NCBI RefSeq assembly: GCF_916858655.1 | Contig: NZ_CAKASL010000001.1 | Location: 1,674,001 to 1,738,000 of the forward strand | DNA length: 64,000 nt | Origin: Aeromicrobium sp. Leaf350 | Lineage (GTDB): Bacteria > Actinomycetota > Actinomycetes > Propionibacteriales > Nocardioidaceae | Reading direction: 5' to 3' | In this document: positions 1 through 8,691 of the stretch, one piece after another | Position numbering within the stretch: position 1 is the first letter of the stretch | Layout of the letters: every line of letters begins with the position of its first letter | The notes under the pieces: model-generated | The model's input: only the letters and a program-made list of their open reading frames with translations | Databases searched by the model: none | Told to the model about the DNA's origin: nothing | Made by a program: the position numbers and the translations under genes

Positions 1-759
1 CCCACCGTCGACGAGGACGTCGACGTGCCCAAGCAGCTTATGAGCTTCGAGCGGCGCGAGCGCGAGGACGTCCGGTCGACCCGCTCGATCGAGGACGACG
101 GCTACGCGCACGTGCTGATCGACGAGGCGCAGGACCTCTCGCCCATGCAGTGGCGCATGGTCGGCCGTCGAGGTCGCCACGCCAGCTGGACCATCGTCGG
201 CGACGCCGCTCAGTCGTCGTGGCCCGTGCCGGCCGAGGCCGAGCAGGCGCGCATCGACGCCCTCGAGGGCAAGCCCGAGCACCGGTTCCGGCTGTCGACC
301 AACTACCGCAACTCCGCCGAGATCTACGAGCTCGCCGCCGACGTCGCGCGGCGGGCCATCCCCGGAGCCGACCTCGCCGACGGCGTCCGCCGCACGGGCG
401 AGCAGCCGGCACACCTCGAGGTCCCGGCCGCCGGAGTCGCCACCGCGGTGCGGGAGGAGGCCGAGAAGCTGCTCGCGCGCGTCGAGGGCTCGGTGGCCGT
501 CGTGGCGCCGCTGGCCCTGAGGGCCGCACTCGAGCGCGAGCTCGCACCCACCCTCGCGTCGCACGACCGGCTCCGGCTGCTCGACGCGCTCGAGACCAAG
601 GGACTCGAGTTCGACGCCGTGGTGGCGGCCGAGCCCGACGTGCTGATCGGCGAGTCCGAGGCGGGGTGGCGCACGTTCTACGTCGTGCTCACCCGCGCCA
701 CCCAGATGCTCACGACCGTCGGGTCGACGTCCCGGTGGAGGACGGAGGAGCCCGCGTGA
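1..759 (+). CDS. helR: HelR/HelD-like RNA polymerase-recycling helicase, C-terminal part (5' end outside window)
   Basis: The frame is open from base 1, so only the C-terminal ~250 residues are seen. Superfamily-1 (UvrD/HelD) motifs appear in order: motif II as LIDEAQDLSPMQW, motif III as IVGDAAQSSW, motif IV around STNYRNSAEIY, motif V as LETKGLEFDAVV, and motif VI as FYVVLTRATQ. This spacing, and the short loop between III and IV, is typical of the HelD/HelR proteins that bind RNA polymerase, remove it from stalled complexes and can lower rifampicin sensitivity in actinobacteria. HelD family membership follows from the motifs; the specific HelR role is inference because the N-terminal RNAP-contacting arm is not visible. 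Its TGA stop overlaps the GTG start of the next gene. Confidence 0.75.
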   Translation, partial: PTVDEDVDVPKQLMSFERREREDVRSTRSIEDDGYAHVLIDEAQDLSPMQWRMVGRRGRHASWTIVGDAAQSSWPVPAEAEQARIDALEGKPEHRFRLSTNYRNSAEIYELAADVARRAIPGADLADGVRRTGEQPAHLEVPAAGVATAVREEAEKLLARVEGSVAVVAPLALRAALERELAPTLASHDRLRLLDALETKGLEFDAVVAAEPDVLIGESEAGWRTFYVVLTRATQMLTTVGSTSRWRTEEPA

Positions 760-2399
760 AGCTCCGCAAGCCCCAGCTTCGCAAGCCCCACCTGCGCACG
801 GTGGCGTCGCGCCTGCTCGCGCTCGTGGTCCTGGTCGTGGTCGTCGCGCCGGTCGGCGTGGTGGTCGCGCGCACGACCTTCGAGTCCTCGGAGCGCTCGA
901 TCTCCATCGGCGCGCACCAGGCGACGCTGCGGCCGAACTACTCCGGCGAGATCGTCGTCGACTTCGGGCCGCTCCTGCCGCTGGCGAAGCTGCCGATCGA
1001 GGACGCGCAGCTCGACATCGGTGCCCGCATCCAGCTCGGCGACGCCGACGTCGCCTCGCTCGACGAGCTGCTGGCGCGCGACGCGGTCATCGCCTCGCAG
1101 CCCGACGGCGAGATCGCGTCGGTCGAGGCGGCGCTGCGCGACATGTGGATCGACTCCGCCCTGCGCGGGGCCGGGGTGTCCGCGGCCCTCGCGGCGGTGC
1201 TCGCCGCGGGCTGGTGGAGCATCGGTGCAGCGCGTCGGGCCGAGATCGTCGCGGGTCTGCGGAACCCGACGCCGCGTCGTCTGGTCGCCGGCGGCACGGC
1301 CGCCGTCGTGCTCGTCGGCGGTCTCGTGGTCGCGGTGCGCTCCGACCCGACCTCCGTGAGCGACGACGTGTCGTGGGTCAAGATCGCCGAGGTCTTCCCG
1401 AACCTGCCGAGCGACCCCATCCTGGAGCGCCTCGAGCTGTCCGACGGTGCCGCGCTGCGCAGTGGCGAGTCGCTGATCGAGGGCGCCATCCGCACCTACC
1501 AGGAGTCCAGCGCGTTCTTCGACCGGTTGGCCGAGACGGCGAAGGACGTCGAGGTCCGTCAGCCGGAGGAGGGGCAGACCGTCGCGCTCGTCGTGACCGA
1601 CCGGCACGACAACGTCGCGGTCGACCCGACGGCTCGGCAGATCGCCGAGAACGCCGGCGCCACGATGCTGCTCGACCTGGGTGACGACACCTCCAACGGG
1701 GCGTCGTGGGAGGAGTTCAGCATCAACTCCCTCGCGCGCGAGTTCGAGGACTTCGAGATCGTCGCCGTCGCGGGCAACCACGACCAGGGTGACAACATCG
1801 CGAAGCACATGGAGGAGAAGGGCTTCCAGCTGCTCAAGGGCGAGCCGGTCACGATCGACGGCGTCCGCTTCATAGGCGACAGCGACCCGCGCTCCTCCGG
1901 CCTGACCAAGGGCTACACGGGCGACGAGGACGACAACATCGCCGCGATCAAGGAGCAGGACCAGGCGCTCACCGAGGCCGCGTGCGACGACGGCGAGGTC
2001 GCGGTCGCGCTGGTGCACAGCGCGGCGGCGGCGCGCGAGCTCTCGGAGTCGGGCTGTGTCGACCTGATCCTGTCGGGGCACCTGCACCGCCAGGTCGGTC
2101 CCGACGTCGTGGTCAGCGACGACGGCGAGTCGACCGTCACGCTCACGACGGGCACCACCGGCGGCGCGATCTACGCCTTCGCCCTCGGCACCGGGCTCCG
2201 CCGCGAGGCGCAGATGACGCTCGTGACGTTCGAGAACGGCGTGCCGGTCGGGCTGCAGCTCGTCGACATCGACACCGGCGGCGGCATCACGCCGCAGGAG
2301 TACGTCACGCTCGAGCAGCTCCGGTCCGAGCAGGCCCCCACCGACCCCTCGACCTCCCCCACCGACGCCCCCGAACCCGGCCCCGAGACCGTCGAGTAA
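756..2399 (+). CDS. Membrane-anchored calcineurin-type metallophosphoesterase
   Basis: 547 residues. The GTG start overlaps the previous stop (GTGA at 756-759) and has a good Shine-Dalgarno (GGAGGAG, 744-750), so translation is coupled to the HelR-like gene. One N-terminal membrane segment (residues ~14-37) precedes a ~95-residue extracytoplasmic stretch, followed by two further hydrophobic segments (~130-150 and ~170-190). The C-terminal half is a metallophosphoesterase: DRH near residue 285, LGDDTSNG, AGNHDQ and GHLHRQ are the metal-binding motifs. A low-complexity Pro/Thr/Ser/Glu tail ends the protein. The domain should face outside given the membrane arrangement, but topology is inferred. 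The substrate is unknown; the family hydrolyses phosphomonoesters or diesters with two bound metal ions. Confidence 0.85.
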   Translation: MKLRKPQLRKPHLRTVASRLLALVVLVVVVAPVGVVVARTTFESSERSISIGAHQATLRPNYSGEIVVDFGPLLPLAKLPIEDAQLDIGARIQLGDADVASLDELLARDAVIASQPDGEIASVEAALRDMWIDSALRGAGVSAALAAVLAAGWWSIGAARRAEIVAGLRNPTPRRLVAGGTAAVVLVGGLVVAVRSDPTSVSDDVSWVKIAEVFPNLPSDPILERLELSDGAALRSGESLIEGAIRTYQESSAFFDRLAETAKDVEVRQPEEGQTVALVVTDRHDNVAVDPTARQIAENAGATMLLDLGDDTSNGASWEEFSINSLAREFEDFEIVAVAGNHDQGDNIAKHMEEKGFQLLKGEPVTIDGVRFIGDSDPRSSGLTKGYTGDEDDNIAAIKEQDQALTEAACDDGEVAVALVHSAAAARELSESGCVDLILSGHLHRQVGPDVVVSDDGESTVTLTTGTTGGAIYAFALGTGLRREAQMTLVTFENGVPVGLQLVDIDTGGGITPQEYVTLEQLRSEQAPTDPSTSPTDAPEPGPETVE

Positions 2400-2405
2400 C
2401 CCCCG

Positions 2406-2488
2406 AGCGGTGAGTTACGCGCCAAATTGCCTCCCGGCGGTGACTGCTGCGCCGAATTGGCATCCGTTTTGGCGGCTGTCTCACCGCT
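2406..2488. repeat. Left cluster of three 21-bp motifs flanking a DUF559-type gene
   Basis: Three copies of the motif RGCGGTGA-N6/7-GCGCCRAA lie at 2406-2426 (+), 2436-2456 (+) and 2468-2488 (-). The outer two pair as an imperfect inverted repeat (17 of 21 positions). The third copy overlaps the stop codon of the leftward endonuclease-like gene. A mirror-image cluster sits at the other side of that gene (3531-3611). Confidence 0.8.
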
Positions 2489-3428
2489 GAGGTGGGAACG
2501 GGTGGGCCGGGATTCGTGTGAAGAGCTGGCGCCAGCGTTTGCCGAAGTCGGGCGGCGGACCGTCGTACCCGCCCTTGACCAACGCGTCGTACACGCGGCG
2601 AACACTCGAGACGAGATTGCGGCCCGTCTCCTTCGTGAGCTGGACGTATCGGAGCTGAAGGTCCCGGATGTCCGCATACCGCTCGATGTCACGCAGGTAC
2701 TGACGTCGATCGGTCTGGTGGTGCCCGCCTTCGTACTCGGCGATGGTGTGCCACTCCAGCCAGGCCCAGTCGGCCACGGCGACGACGCGACCACCAGCGG
2801 TGATCTCGACGTTGAGGTCGGGCTTGGGCAGGCCGGCAAACTTCATCGCCGCCCGATGACGGGACTCCTCGACTGACCACGACCTGGCGTCGAGGTGGGG
2901 TGCGATGGTGACGGCCTGGGCTGAACCCGCTCGCCAGTCGTCGAAGCGAGCGAGGGCCAGCAGGCCGGAGACGCTCATGTGCCCTTCGCGCAACAGCCAG
3001 TCACCGACGACGATGGCATCGATCGTGATGGCTTCGGAGCAGTAGGCGACGAAGGCCGCCGTTGGTGTCACGGACACGTCGTCGGCCGGTGGCATGCGTT
3101 CGGTGCGGTGCAACATGATGCGCTCGGTGGCGATGTGGTGGTCACGGGCGACAACGAAGTGCAGCGGGAACGCCGGTCCGTGGTCCAGGCCGAGGTGTTG
3201 GATGCGAGTGATCCCCGTGAGCCGCGCGTCGGGCGGCAGCGTCAGGTGACCTGCTCTGATCCAGTCGCCGGGCGTCATGACGTGATGGATGTGAACCCAG
3301 ACCCGTGGGAACAAGCGTCGGAAGGACGACCGCCGCAACATGTGGCTCGAGACCCCGGCGGCCCGAGCGTCCTGGCTCGTGAAGGGGCCGTTCAGGACTG
3401 CGGTCGGGATGCGCGGAGGGCGGGCCAT
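2481..3428 (-). CDS. DUF559/Vsr-like endonuclease-fold protein with AbiEi-type N-terminal domain
   Basis: 315 residues from the ATG at 3428; an in-frame ATG at 3458 has a poorer upstream context. The N-terminal ~60 residues (FTSQDARAAGVS...LRRLFPRVWVH) look like the winged-helix domain found in AbiEi-type antitoxins and many actinobacterial DUF559 proteins. The C-terminal domain has the Vsr-like restriction-endonuclease-fold pattern: a basic/aromatic strand, then AEYEGGHHQ, then YLRDIERYADIRDL and a final beta strand. Such proteins are common single-copy cargo in actinobacterial genomes and their function is not established. The gene lies between two mirror-image clusters of a 21-bp motif, and its stop codon is inside one copy, which suggests that gene and repeats travel together. 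Confidence 0.7.
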   Translation of the reverse strand: MARPPRIPTAVLNGPFTSQDARAAGVSSHMLRRSSFRRLFPRVWVHIHHVMTPGDWIRAGHLTLPPDARLTGITRIQHLGLDHGPAFPLHFVVARDHHIATERIMLHRTERMPPADDVSVTPTAAFVAYCSEAITIDAIVVGDWLLREGHMSVSGLLALARFDDWRAGSAQAVTIAPHLDARSWSVEESRHRAAMKFAGLPKPDLNVEITAGGRVVAVADWAWLEWHTIAEYEGGHHQTDRRQYLRDIERYADIRDLQLRYVQLTKETGRNLVSSVRRVYDALVKGGYDGPPPDFGKRWRQLFTRIPAHPFPPQR

Positions 3429-3530
3429 GCGATCACCGGACCGCACCTCCGTGGACATGGCGAGTGGTCGCGGGCGACCTGTGGACGGAGGCGCCATCCA
3501 CAACCGCCCATCACCGCCCGTCCCGAGCCG

Positions 3531-3611
3531 GGCGGTGACCCTTGCGCCACATTCGACCCGAGTTTGGCGCAAGGGTCACCGCTCTCGTCGTTTGGCGCGT
3601 AACTCACCGCT
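3531..3611. repeat. Right cluster of three 21-bp motifs flanking a DUF559-type gene
   Basis: Copies at 3531-3551 (+), 3563-3583 (-) and 3591-3611 (-). The first two form a strong hairpin: GCGGTGACCCTTGCGCCA against TGGCGCAAGGGTCACCGC, perfectly complementary over 18 bases. The third copy is identical in reverse complement to the outermost copy on the left side (2406-2426), so the two outermost copies form a perfect 21-bp inverted repeat about 1.2 kb apart. Confidence 0.85.
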
Positions 3612-3621
3612 CCGGCGGGCG

Positions 3622-4821
3622 TCAGGTGCAGCGGGCCAGGATGAGGCGGGCGTAGGCCTCGGCGGCGGCGACGACGTCGTCGATGCGCACCTGCTCGTCG
3701 ATCGCGTGGGCGTGCTCGATGTCGCCCGGGCCGAACTGCACCGTCGCGATGCCCGCGCCCTGGTAGAGCCGCAGGTCGGAGCCGTACGGGGCGCCGACGA
3801 CCGCGGGCGAGCTGCCGACCGCGCCGACCACGTCGGCGAGGAACGCATCGCCCGTCGGCAGCGCGCCGGCCGCGAAGCGCCCGCCCGGCCACGTGACGAC
3901 CGCAGGGTTCTCGCGCAGGAACGGGTGGTCGGCGGCACGGACGGCGGCCTCGAACGCCGCCTCCGCCTCCGCGAGCGACTCACCGGGCATCACACCGTGC
4001 CGCCCCTCGGCCACGAGCAGGTCCGGCACGGTGCTGGCCCACTCGCCGGCCCGCAGGATGCCGACGCTGATCGGCCACGGCGTCCCGGTGAACGGTGCCG
4101 GCGGGGCGGTGTTGCGCCGCGCCTCGAGGTCGCGCAGCGAGCGGTGGATCGACTCGAACACGTCGATCGCGCTGGTGCCCGCAGCGCGCATCGAGCCGTG
4201 CGTCGAGTGGCCCGGCACCTCGATGCGGAACGTCAGCGACCCGGCGTTGGCCGCGACGACCTGGTGCGCGGTCGGCTCGGCGATCAGGCAGGCATCACCC
4301 CCGTGCCCGCGGCGCAGCGTCGCGAACGTGCCGAGCCCGCCGTCCTCCTCGCCGATCACCGTGTGCACCGCGAACGGCCGCGCGAGCGGAGCCTCCAGCG
4401 CCGTGACGGCGCGGGCGGCGGCGATGATCGCGACGACCCCGCCCTTCATGTCGCACACGCCGCGTCCGAACCAGGAGCCGTCGACCTCGTGGAGGTGCCA
4501 GGGATCGGCGCCCGTCCACGTCTCGGGGTCGCCCGAAGGCACGACGTCGAGGTGTCCGTTCAGCACGAGGGCCGGGTCGCCAGGTCCGGAGACGCCCACG
4601 CACCCCCACGCCTCCTCGCGCTCGACCTCCTCGCCCGGGTAGTCCGGGTCGGCGCGGAGCTCGTCGAGCTCGAGCCGCCACAGGTCGACGTCGAGTCCCA
4701 GGCCCTGCAGGGTCGCCGCGCTCCACCGCTGCGCCATGACCTCGCCCTCGGAGCCGCCGACCGAGTCGATGCTGACGAGCTGCGCGAGGTCGCGCCTGAT
4801 CAGGTCGACGTCGATGTCCAT
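3622..4821 (-). CDS. M20-family metallopeptidase (ArgE/DapE-like deacylase)
   Basis: 399 residues with the full di-zinc M20 motif set: LNGHLDVVPSG (His and Asp ligands), GRGVCDMKGG (bridging Asp), IGEEDGGLGT (catalytic and metal-binding Glu pair), EPTAHQ, the dimerisation-domain motif GHSTHGS, and a late HAHAIDE (His ligand). Length and order match acetylornithine deacetylase/succinyl-diaminopimelate desuccinylase relatives, cytoplasmic enzymes that hydrolyse N-acyl or peptide bonds. It is monocistronic, facing the 21-bp motif cluster. No neighbouring arginine or lysine pathway genes narrow the substrate, so only the family is assigned. Confidence 0.88.
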   Translation of the reverse strand: MDIDVDLIRRDLAQLVSIDSVGGSEGEVMAQRWSAATLQGLGLDVDLWRLELDELRADPDYPGEEVEREEAWGCVGVSGPGDPALVLNGHLDVVPSGDPETWTGADPWHLHEVDGSWFGRGVCDMKGGVVAIIAAARAVTALEAPLARPFAVHTVIGEEDGGLGTFATLRRGHGGDACLIAEPTAHQVVAANAGSLTFRIEVPGHSTHGSMRAAGTSAIDVFESIHRSLRDLEARRNTAPPAPFTGTPWPISVGILRAGEWASTVPDLLVAEGRHGVMPGESLAEAEAAFEAAVRAADHPFLRENPAVVTWPGGRFAAGALPTGDAFLADVVGAVGSSPAVVGAPYGSDLRLYQGAGIATVQFGPGDIEHAHAIDEQVRIDDVVAAAEAYARLILARCT

Positions 4822-4938
4822 GCCTCCAGTCTGTCAGCGCCCCAGTGCCCACCGCCCAGCGCGTCGAACGAGGCGGACGGGGTGGAGATGTCCCGGCGTT
4901 CCAGGGACTGGGGCCCGCGGTCCGTGCTTGAATGCGGC

Positions 4939-7900
4939 GTGCGTAACCGCCAAACGATGCGTTCCCTGCTGAGCCACTTGCTGTCGACGTGCCTCGTCGC
5001 CCTCGCTGCAGTCGCGCTCCTGCCGTCGCCTGCCGGAGCCGCGCCGGTCGTGGCGGAGGTGGCGGTGGGCGGTTTCCTCGATGACGTGGTGGTCACCCCT
5101 GACGGGTCACGTGTGTACGTCTCGGACCTGTCCAACGACCGGGTCGCCGTCATCGACACCGGGTCCGGGTCCGTCATCGCCGGGATCCCCGTCGCGGTCC
5201 GGCCGTCCGGGCTGGCCGTCTCGGCGGACGGGAGCACGGTGTACGTGGGAAGCCTCGGCGGCGGGCTGGTCTCCGTCATCGCCACGGCGACCAACACCGT
5301 GACGAGCACCATCGCGACGGACCTCGACACGTACCGCCTGGAGCTGTCGCCCGACGGTTCCGCGCTGTACGTGAGTGACCTGTTCACGGGCACCGTGTCC
5401 GCGATCAGCACGGCGAGCGAGACGGTCGAGTGGTCGACGAGCGTGGGTGGCAACGTCCGAGGCGTGGGGGTCTCGCCGGACGGTTCCCGGGTCTTCCTCG
5501 CGGTCGAGGGGACGTCCAGCGTCGTCGCGGTCGACACGACGTCGCGCGCCGTGGTGGGGAGCGTGACACTCGCCGCGCAGCCGTACGGGATCACGGTGTC
5601 GCCGGACGGGTCCAGGCTCTACGTCGGCAGCTCCACCAGCGCCGGACTCACGGTGATCGACACCGCGCTGATCGGCACGGCCTCGAACCCGGTCGTGGCG
5701 ACGGTGCCCACCGGTAGCGGCTCGCTCGAGTCGGCCCTCTCACCGGACGGCTCGGTCCTCTACGTCCCGGCGCTCGACAGCAGCCGGGTCGCCGTGGTGG
5801 ACCTGGCGTCGAACACGTTCGCCGCCTCGTTGCCCGTCGGCCCCACCCCGTTCGGCATCGGCGTCTCACCGACGGATGGTCGGCTGTACGTGTCGGACTA
5901 CGCCAGCGGGGTCGTGACGACCCTCGAGTACCTGCCGCTGTCCCCAGCGACGCAGAACCTGTCGTTGACGGTGGGGCAGGCGACGTCGTCAGCAGTCCTG
6001 GACGCCTCGGGCTTCCCGTCCCCGCCGAGGTACGGCGTCAGCCCGGCCCTGCCGCCGGGCCTGACGCTCGACCCCCTGACGGGGCGGATCAGCGGCGCTC
6101 CCACCGCGGCCCAGGCGGCGACGACGTACACGATCAGGGGCGCGGTGGCGCCGCAGTTCATGACGGCCCGGGTGACGATCAGCGTGGGGCCGTCGGTGGC
6201 GCCGTCGGTGGCGCCGGCCACCCAGTCGCGCTCGGCCACCGCGGGCACGGCGATCACGCCCACGACGCCCCTCACGGGAACCGGCTTCCCGGGCACGCCG
6301 ACGTACTCGGTCAACCCCACGTTGCCGGCGGGCCTGAGCATGGACACCACGACGGGCGTCGTCACCGGCACCCCGACCACCGCGCAGGCGTCGACGGCGT
6401 ACACGATCACCGGGACCTCCGGTTCCGTCTCCGCGACGTCGGTCCTCACGGTCGCCGTCGCTCCGGTGATCGCCCCGTCGACGCAGACCGTCTCGGCCTC
6501 GCTGGGCGAGGCGATCACGCCCACGTCGGTGACGCCGACGGGCTTCCCCGGCACGGTGACGTACTCGGTCTCGCCGGCCCTGCCGGCCGGCCTGTCGATC
6601 AGCTCCTCGACGGGAGCGATCAGCGGCACGCCGACCGCCGCCCAGGCGGCCTCGGACTACACCGTGACGGCCACCGACGGCACCTTCAGCGCCACAGCCG
6701 CGGTCTCGATCGCGGTGTCGTCGTTGACGCCGCCCACGCAGACCGTCACCGCGACCAACGGTGAGGCGATCACCCCGACCACCGCACTGACGCCGGCCGG
6801 CGGGTTCACCGGCACGGTGACGTACTCCGTGTCGCCGAGCCTGCCTGCGGGCCTGACGATCGACACGGCCACCGGCGTCGTCTCCGGCACGCCCACCGGA
6901 GACGCCCAGGCAGCCACGACCTACACGATCACCGGCACGGGAGCGATCTCCGGCACGGCGCGGGCGACGGTCTCGATCAGCGTCGCGCCGATCCTGGAGT
7001 GGGTCGACGTCGAGCTGCAGGGCACGGTCGGCGTCCCGCTGACGGCCACGACCCCGCCGACTCCGGTCGGCTTCCCCGACGCCGTCACCTACACCGTCTC
7101 GCCGGGGCTGCCGGCCGGCCTGTCGCTCGACCCCGACACCGGAGTCATCAGCGGCACGCCCACGGCGGCGCAGGAGTCGGCAGACTACGTGGTGACGGCG
7201 TCGGACGGCGACTTCAGCGCCGAGCGGACCGTCTCGATCCAGGTCGCCGGCGTCACCCCCGCGAGCCAGACCGTCTCGGCCACGCACGGCACGGCGATCA
7301 CCGCCACCACGACGTTCATCGCGACCGGCTTCGCCGGAGCGGTGACCTACGCGGTCGCACCGTCCCTCCCGGCCGGCCTGACCCTGGACCCGGTGACGGG
7401 TGTCATCAGCGGGACGCCGACGGGGGCCGTCCAGGCGGCGACCGACTACACCGTCACGGCCCAGGGCGCTGACGCCGGCACGGCCACCGCGACGGTCGCG
7501 ATCGGCGTCGCGGCGAGCGCGCCGGGCCCGGTCACGGCAGCCGCGGCCGCGCCAGGTGCGCATCAGGCGTTCGTGTCGTGGACGGCACCGACCGACGACG
7601 GTGGCAGCGGCCCGGTCACCTACACCGTGACCGCCGACTCCGGCGAGACCTGCACGACGTCCGGGACGTCGTGCGTCGTCACCGGTCTCGGCGAGGGCTC
7701 CGCGACCTTCACGGTCGTGGCCACCACGCCTGCCGGCTCGTCGTCCGGCGTCGTCACGGCACCCGTGACGATCGCGGCCACGGTGGTGCCGGCCGAGCTG
7801 CCCGCCGCGACCAGCGGACTTGGCGTCGAGCTCGTGGACGCTGCCGGGAACACCGTCACGTCGGTCAAGGCCGGCGAGCAGGTGACGGTCGAGGTCTCCG

Positions 7901-8280
7901 GCTTCGCGCCCGAGTCGCTCGTCGAGGTGAGCCTGTTCTCCGCCCCGGTGCTGCTCGGAGTGGTGCAGGTCGACGCGGCCGGCAACGGAACCCTCGTCGT
8001 GACGGTGCCGGCCGCGACCGCCGGTGGCGCGCACCACGTGGTGGCGACGGGCTTCACGCCGACCGGCGCCACGGGCCACGCCCTGGCCGACCTCTCGGTC
8101 GTCCCGCCGCCGGCGCCTCCGGCGGCGGGCCCCAGTGGCAGCTCGGTCAGCACCGGCGGTCGCCTGCCCGACACGGGCGCCCCGGCGCTCCCATCGATGT
8201 GGGACGGCATCCGCCTGGTGCTGCTCGGCAGCCTGGTGCTGCTGGCGGCCGCGGGGCTTCGCCGCCGCGAGGCCGTCTGA
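4939..8280 (+). CDS. Large LPXTG-anchored surface protein: beta-propeller, six Ig-like repeats, Fn3
   Basis: About 1,113 residues from GTG 4939; ATG 4957 is an alternative start, and neither has a clear ribosome-binding site. Order of parts: signal peptide with a hydrophobic core ending near PSPAGA; a beta-propeller of YVTN/SMP-30-like blades, each carrying SPDGS(R/A)LYVS-type motifs (to about residue 330); six Ig-like repeats of the He_PIG type; a fibronectin-III-like domain (PGAHQAFVSWTAPTDDGGSG); a further beta domain; a Pro/Ser-rich linker; and a sorting signal with LPDTG, a hydrophobic helix and a final RRR. It is therefore a sortase substrate covalently attached to the wall. Role (adhesion or ligand binding) is inferred only from architecture. 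No sortase lies in this window. Confidence 0.88.
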   Translation: MRNRQTMRSLLSHLLSTCLVALAAVALLPSPAGAAPVVAEVAVGGFLDDVVVTPDGSRVYVSDLSNDRVAVIDTGSGSVIAGIPVAVRPSGLAVSADGSTVYVGSLGGGLVSVIATATNTVTSTIATDLDTYRLELSPDGSALYVSDLFTGTVSAISTASETVEWSTSVGGNVRGVGVSPDGSRVFLAVEGTSSVVAVDTTSRAVVGSVTLAAQPYGITVSPDGSRLYVGSSTSAGLTVIDTALIGTASNPVVATVPTGSGSLESALSPDGSVLYVPALDSSRVAVVDLASNTFAASLPVGPTPFGIGVSPTDGRLYVSDYASGVVTTLEYLPLSPATQNLSLTVGQATSSAVLDASGFPSPPRYGVSPALPPGLTLDPLTGRISGAPTAAQAATTYTIRGAVAPQFMTARVTISVGPSVAPSVAPATQSRSATAGTAITPTTPLTGTGFPGTPTYSVNPTLPAGLSMDTTTGVVTGTPTTAQASTAYTITGTSGSVSATSVLTVAVAPVIAPSTQTVSASLGEAITPTSVTPTGFPGTVTYSVSPALPAGLSISSSTGAISGTPTAAQAASDYTVTATDGTFSATAAVSIAVSSLTPPTQTVTATNGEAITPTTALTPAGGFTGTVTYSVSPSLPAGLTIDTATGVVSGTPTGDAQAATTYTITGTGAISGTARATVSISVAPILEWVDVELQGTVGVPLTATTPPTPVGFPDAVTYTVSPGLPAGLSLDPDTGVISGTPTAAQESADYVVTASDGDFSAERTVSIQVAGVTPASQTVSATHGTAITATTTFIATGFAGAVTYAVAPSLPAGLTLDPVTGVISGTPTGAVQAATDYTVTAQGADAGTATATVAIGVAASAPGPVTAAAAAPGAHQAFVSWTAPTDDGGSGPVTYTVTADSGETCTTSGTSCVVTGLGEGSATFTVVATTPAGSSSGVVTAPVTIAATVVPAELPAATSGLGVELVDAAGNTVTSVKAGEQVTVEVSGFAPESLVEVSLFSAPVLLGVVQVDAAGNGTLVVTVPAATAGGAHHVVATGFTPTGATGHALADLSVVPPPAPPAAGPSGSSVSTGGRLPDTGAPALPSMWDGIRLVLLGSLVLLAAAGLRRREAV
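5941..7512 (+). repeat. Six tandem He_PIG Ig-like repeats within the surface protein
   Basis: Six consecutive units of about 87 codons share a core such as YSVSPALPAGLSLD followed by TGVISGTPTAAQ. The units are clearly related at protein level but diverged in DNA, so they are old duplications and not a recently expanding array. Units two to four and six share a QTVSA-like opening; unit five starts differently. Confidence 0.85.
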
Positions 8281-8319
8281 GGTCAGGCACCTGAGCCATC
8301 TGGCACCTGGCCCGCGGCG

Positions 8320-8691
8320 TCAGCCCGTCGCGGTCCAGGCGGCCAGGGCTGCCGCGCTGCGGTGGTAGTCGACACGTCCCTCGGCGATCCCGATCACGAG
8401 GTCGTAGGCCTCGTCGTCGGGCGCCTCGAGCCACACCCCGTTGACGTCGTACATGATGGCTGCGGCCAGCCAGCCGAGGCGCTTGTTGCCGTCGACGAGA
8501 GGGTGGTTGCTCACGATCGACTCCAGGAGCACCGCGACCTTCTCGTCGAGCGTGGGGTAGGCGTCCTCGCCGAAGACCGACGTTCTCGGACGGTGGCTCG
8601 CCGAGTCGAGCAGACCGACGTCGCGCACGGGGGGCAGCCCGTAACGCTCGGCGATCTGGAGGAGGTCGTCGAGAGTCAGGTAGTCGATCAT
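8320..8691 (-). CDS. Fic/Doc-family toxin (death-on-curing type)
   Basis: 123 residues containing the Fic signature NHPLVDGNKRLGW (consensus HxFxD/EGNKR), close in size to phage P1 Doc. Doc-type toxins phosphorylate EF-Tu and other Fic proteins AMPylate targets; which applies here cannot be read from the sequence. The start codon overlaps the stop of the upstream antitoxin gene by four bases (ATGA, 8688-8691), the usual antitoxin-first operon. The central motif lacks the aromatic residue often seen at the third position (Leu here), a tolerated variation in Doc-like members. Confidence 0.88.
   Translation of the reverse strand: MIDYLTLDDLLQIAERYGLPPVRDVGLLDSASHRPRTSVFGEDAYPTLDEKVAVLLESIVSNHPLVDGNKRLGWLAAAIMYDVNGVWLEAPDDEAYDLVIGIAEGRVDYHRSAAALAAWTATG

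Noticed and set aside
5941-7512. Regularly spaced repeats that might suggest a CRISPR-like or satellite array
   Set aside because: The period of ~262 bp is in frame, the units are diverged and encode He_PIG Ig-like domains of one protein.
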